From NCBI RefSeq assembly GCF_000383615.1, contig NZ_KB911606.1:52928-116927 (forward strand): DNA of 64,000 nucleotides. Direction: 5' to 3'. This document shows, in pieces, positions 61,296-64,000 of this stretch (positions within the stretch are counted from its first letter, which is position 1; each line of letters starts with the position of its first letter). Below the pieces are notes generated by a model that was not told the DNA's origin, did no database searches, and saw only the letters and a program-made list of their open reading frames with translations. The translations under genes and the position numbers were made by a program. This DNA is from Streptomyces canus 299MFChir4.1. Its GTDB lineage: Bacteria; Actinomycetota; Actinomycetes; Streptomycetales; Streptomycetaceae.

Positions 61296-62822
61296 TCACG
61301 CGGGTTCCAGGAACCCCTGCTCCACCAGCAGCCGGATCTGCGCGGGCGTACGGTCGCGCAGCACGACCGGGTCCTCGTCCATGAGCTGGGCGATCGCGTC
61401 CAGGATGCGGCCCGCGCTCAGCGATCCGTCGCACACGCCGGCGAAGCCCGCGCCCACGGTGTCCACCTTGGTGGCCCGGCGCATCCCGCGATGCTGGCGC
61501 AGCACCACATGTTCGGGGTCCTCCGCGCCGGGCAGCCCGACCTGCTCCTGCACGATCTCGGGCACGAGGGTGAAGTGGGCCTCCAGCAGGGCCGCGTCGT
61601 CGTGGGCGCGCAGGTAGTCGAGGCGCTCGAAGTGCGCCCGGACGGTGTCGCCGAGCGGCTGCTCGACCGGGTGCGGCCACTCCTCCACGGTGATCGAGGG
61701 CACGGCGGAGCCCGTCCTGCGCAGGGTGATCCAGCCGAAGCCCACGGCCCTCACCTTGCGCGCCTCGAACTCGTCCAGCCATGCGTCGTAGAGCGCCTGG
61801 TACTCGGCCGGGTCGCCGCGGTGGTCACCGGCGTCCCTGAGCCACAGCTCGGCGTACTGCGTGACGTCCTGGACCTCGCGCTGCACGATCCACGCGTCGC
61901 ACCCGCGCGGCACCCACGACCTGAGACTGTCCTGCCAGTCCTCCCCCGCGACGTGCTGCCAGTTGGCGAGGAACTGCGCGAACCCGCCCTCGTTCAGCAG
62001 CTCTCCCGCCCCCTGAACGACCGAGCGGCACAGATCGTCCCCGCCCATCCCGCCGTCGCGGTAGGTCAGCCGCGCACCTGGCGAGATCACGAAGGGCGGG
62101 TTGGAGACGATGAGGTCGTACGTCTCGCCCTGCTTGACGGGCTCGAACAGCGAGCCCTCCCGCAGATCGGCCGCCGGGGCGCCGGACAGGGCCAGCGTGA
62201 GCGCGGTGATGTGCAGCGCGCGCGGGTTGAGGTCGGTCGCGGTCACGCGCGTGGCGTGCTGGGCGGCGTGCAGGGTCTGGATGCCGGAGCCGGTGCCGAG
62301 GTCGAGGGCGGAGCCGACGGGCGTGCGGACGGTGATGCCGGCGAGGGTCGTGGAGGCGCCGCCGACGCCGAGGACGACCCCTTCCTCCCGGCTGCCGATG
62401 CCACCCGCGCCGCCGACGGCACAGCCCAGGTCCGACACGATGAACCAGTCCTCGCCACCGGGGCCGCCGTACGGCCGTACGTCCACCGTCGCGGCGACCT
62501 CGTCCGTGCCGGAGCGCACCAGCCAGCCGCTCTCCAGGCACGCCTCGACGGGCAGAACGTCGGCCACGCGCGCGTGGAGCACCGGCTGCTGGAGGAGGAA
62601 CAGGCGTACGAGCACCTCCAGCGGGGCGTCCCCGCGGGTCGCCCGGAGCGCGGGCACGGTCTCGCTGCGCGCGAGGGCCGCGTACGCGGGGGCGCCGAGC
62701 AGCTCCAGCAGCCCGTCGGCGGTGAAGGAGGCCCCGAGCAGGGCGTCCCGGAGCCGGGCGGTGGCATCGGGACGGCCGGGAGCGGGGGCGGCGGGCAGCG
62801 TGGGCAGACTCGAGATACTCAC
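61296..62822 (-). CDS. Class I SAM-dependent methyltransferase (HemK/RsmC-like)
   Basis: 508 residues from GTG at 62822; upstream in-frame ATG at 62903 adds a non-conserved Pro/Ala stretch. Residues about 160-330 hold the Rossmann fold: ALDLGTGSGIQTLHAAQHATRVTATDLNPRAL (motif I with acidic loop) and YDLIVSNPPFVISPG (N-P-P-F), typical of N-methylation of Gln, adenine or guanine. The N-terminal 140 residues are an actinobacterial extension (LLELLGAPAYAALARSETVPAL), and the C-terminal 170 include a WITLRR strand. Target (rRNA, protein or small molecule) is unknown. Its stop lies 7 bp from the short open piece at 61109. Confidence 0.9.
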   Translation of the reverse strand: MSISSLPTLPAAPAPGRPDATARLRDALLGASFTADGLLELLGAPAYAALARSETVPALRATRGDAPLEVLVRLFLLQQPVLHARVADVLPVEACLESGWLVRSGTDEVAATVDVRPYGGPGGEDWFIVSDLGCAVGGAGGIGSREEGVVLGVGGASTTLAGITVRTPVGSALDLGTGSGIQTLHAAQHATRVTATDLNPRALHITALTLALSGAPAADLREGSLFEPVKQGETYDLIVSNPPFVISPGARLTYRDGGMGGDDLCRSVVQGAGELLNEGGFAQFLANWQHVAGEDWQDSLRSWVPRGCDAWIVQREVQDVTQYAELWLRDAGDHRGDPAEYQALYDAWLDEFEARKVRAVGFGWITLRRTGSAVPSITVEEWPHPVEQPLGDTVRAHFERLDYLRAHDDAALLEAHFTLVPEIVQEQVGLPGAEDPEHVVLRQHRGMRRATKVDTVGAGFAGVCDGSLSAGRILDAIAQLMDEDPVVLRDRTPAQIRLLVEQGFLEPA

Positions 62823-62987
62823 GCCCCCATTGTGTCCCGCACCCGCCGAGCCGCACGCCTCACCGAGCGACTCGGGGCGCGGCTCGGCCACCGAGGCCGG
62901 CACGGGCGCAGAACGGCGCGGCGCCGAGAGCGTCTACAGGTGGGAGGTGGCAGGTGGCAGGTGGCTAGGGCACCCACCACCGACCGC

Positions 62988-63590
62988 TCAGCTGTCCGTC
63001 GCCGACGCGGACGCCGCCGGGGACGTGGACGCCTGCTTGCAGCCCGACTGCTCGGACAGCGCCTGCTTGGTGTCGCCCGACTCCAGGTCCTTCAGCGCGG
63101 CGAGGGCGGTCTGTCGCTGCGTCTCGACCTTGTTCATCTCGGCCGAGACGTCCTTGAGACCGGTCGCGAACTTCGCCTGGTCCTTGGTATTGAGCCCGTC
63201 CACCTGCTTCTTCATGTCGGCATAGGACGTCGAGAGCGCGTTGAGCTGCTTGACGGCCTCCTGAAGCTTCTTCGGACCGTCCTCGGCACCGGGAGGTGCC
63301 CCGGCGTTGCGGATGACCGTGGCGCGCGCCTTGTAGCCGTCGGACAGGTCCTGGAAGGCCTGGGAATCGGCCTTCTGGAGCTCCGCCGGGGTGCTCTCGG
63401 TGTCCTCGGCCGCCTTGGTGATCGCGTCGTAGGCCGCCGTGATCTTCTGGTTCTGGGCCGGCACCAGGTCGCAGACCTTCTTGGCCCAGGCGTCGAGTTC
63501 CTTGTTGTCCTTGCCGCCACCGCCGCATCCCGACAGCGCCAGTACCAGTACCGCACCGCCGGACAGTGCGGCCGCGAGCTTCGTGTTCAC
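62988..63590 (-). CDS. Lipoprotein with helical domain, unknown function
   Basis: 200 residues from GTG at 63590 (GAAGGG 9 nt upstream); ATG at 63608 is an alternative. Lipobox in AVLVLALSGCGGGG (Cys about residue 22). The mature part is mostly helical: ELDAWAKKVCDLVPAQNQKI, KADSQAFQDLSDGYKARATV and AEMNKVETQRQTALAALKDL, with two further Cys. The end is Ser/Ala-rich. It is a common small Streptomyces lipoprotein beside hppA; no function known. Confidence 0.85.
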   Translation of the reverse strand: MNTKLAAALSGGAVLVLALSGCGGGGKDNKELDAWAKKVCDLVPAQNQKITAAYDAITKAAEDTESTPAELQKADSQAFQDLSDGYKARATVIRNAGAPPGAEDGPKKLQEAVKQLNALSTSYADMKKQVDGLNTKDQAKFATGLKDVSAEMNKVETQRQTALAALKDLESGDTKQALSEQSGCKQASTSPAASASATDS

Positions 63591-63804
63591 CGGATTGGTC
63601 CCTTCCATGGCCTCTCAGCCCCCGGACCTTACACAGGATCCGCACCGTACCCGCGAGCCGAATGTCGGCTATAGCTGTCTTCATGCGCTTATATGCCAGG
63701 CGAGAGAAGCCTCACGACCGAGCGGCGCGCACGCACAGGGCGGGCGTGCGGCGCATGAACGCGCGCCCCACCCCCGCCCCTTGAGCTGGGCCTCGTGCCA
63801 GGAC

Positions 63805-64000
63805 CTACGAAACCACCGCGGGGTCCGCCGACTTGGCCACCTTCTTCTCGTTGTCTTCGTCACCCACGGCGATGCCCCGCCGCTTGGAGACGTAGACCGC
63901 GCCGGCGACCACGAGGAACGCGAGGACGGCGATGAAGATCCGTACCCCGATGCTCTTGTTGTCGCCGTAGCTGAACTTGATCACCGCCGGTGCGATCAGC
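63805..64000 (-). CDS. hppA: Membrane-bound proton-pumping pyrophosphatase, C-terminal end (partial)
   Basis: The visible 64 residues read LIAPAVIKFSYGDNKSIGVR, then a transmembrane helix IFIAVLAFLVVAGAVYVSKRRG and a hydrophilic tail ending SADPAVVS, TAG at 63805-63807. The LIAP(A/V)xxKF end is the last helix block of H+-PPase proteins. The frame runs off the window. Catalytic part not seen. Position downstream of topA and the methyltransferase matches the usual order. Confidence 0.85.
   Translation of the reverse strand, partial: LIAPAVIKFSYGDNKSIGVRIFIAVLAFLVVAGAVYVSKRRGIAVGDEDNEKKVAKSADPAVVS

Noticed and set aside
62945..62965. AGGTGGC x3 as regulatory repeats or CRISPR
   Set aside because: Three 7-bp units with no spacers, beyond the lipoprotein stop; simple slippage.

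Overview
The window is high-GC actinobacterial chromosome, almost certainly Streptomyces. Codon third positions are nearly all G/C, GTG and TTG starts are common, and the gene order (folP-folB-folK-folE-ftsH-hpt-tilS-dacB-ppa at the left, tmk-topA-hppA at the right) is the Streptomyces core order. Most of it is vertically inherited core genome. One stretch, about 44.3-51.1 kb, is accessory.

Layout. 1-8.7 kb: end of a PH-domain gene, a coiled-coil membrane protein, a secreted-type esterase, an MprF/LysX-like lipid aminoacylase, then the folate operon folP-(NTF2-like)-folB-folK-DUF3180 with folE convergent. 8.9-16.3 kb: ftsH, hpt, tilS, a zincin-like protein and dacB on the minus strand, then ppa. 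16.4-26.0 kb: amino-acid exporter, DedA protein with a Q/N/Y-rich tail, YbjQ-like protein, a full TipAL thiopeptide sensor, a ClC transporter coupled to glutamate decarboxylase (acid resistance), PadR regulator, DinB-like protein and an aldehyde dehydrogenase. 26.1-28.1 kb: an XRE/DUF5753 regulator, an anti-sigma-type ATPase and a DUF397 protein; the last two share an identical 17-bp upstream element. 28.3-29.7 kb: a VOC-ArsR-SRPBCC operon behind a 21-bp-arm palindromic promoter. 29.7-32.2 kb: a Zur-type zinc-starvation locus with cysteine-poor ribosomal proteins rpmG-rpmE2-cobW-rpsR and, divergent, rpmB-rpsN, with a palindrome between them. 32.2-43.4 kb: two lipoproteins, DUF2786 protein, LysE exporter, an HTH/Clp-N protein with its own palindromic leaderless promoter, a PolA-like polymerase, a large SARP/NB-ARC/TPR regulator, a GT2 glycosyltransferase and a DUF3052 protein.

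44.3-51.1 kb: a probable integrated island in tRNA-Thr(CGT). A 26-bp perfect (41-bp imperfect) copy of the tRNA 3' end, with its own terminator-like hairpin, lies at 44275-44315; the intact tRNA lies at 51055-51131. Between them is a 1507-residue secreted protein (signal peptide, ricin-type lectin, about 650-residue Ala-rich stalk, C-terminal deaminase-like HSE...PC-x3-C tip), followed at once by a 150-residue candidate immunity gene and then by the remains of a Ser/Thr kinase and another small gene. No integrase is visible. I read it as a polymorphic toxin locus on a decayed tRNA-borne element. It is the most unusual item here.

51.2-64 kb: lipoprotein SlpD-type hydrolase, holB, a giant MFS-thymidylate kinase-coiled coil fusion, topA, a small membrane protein, a decayed short secreted-protein gene, a class I methyltransferase, a lipoprotein and the end of hppA. 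Three promoters (VOC gene, rpmG, Clp-N gene) place the -10 element 6-7 nt before the start codon, so leaderless mRNAs are a recurring theme, each with a palindrome over the promoter.
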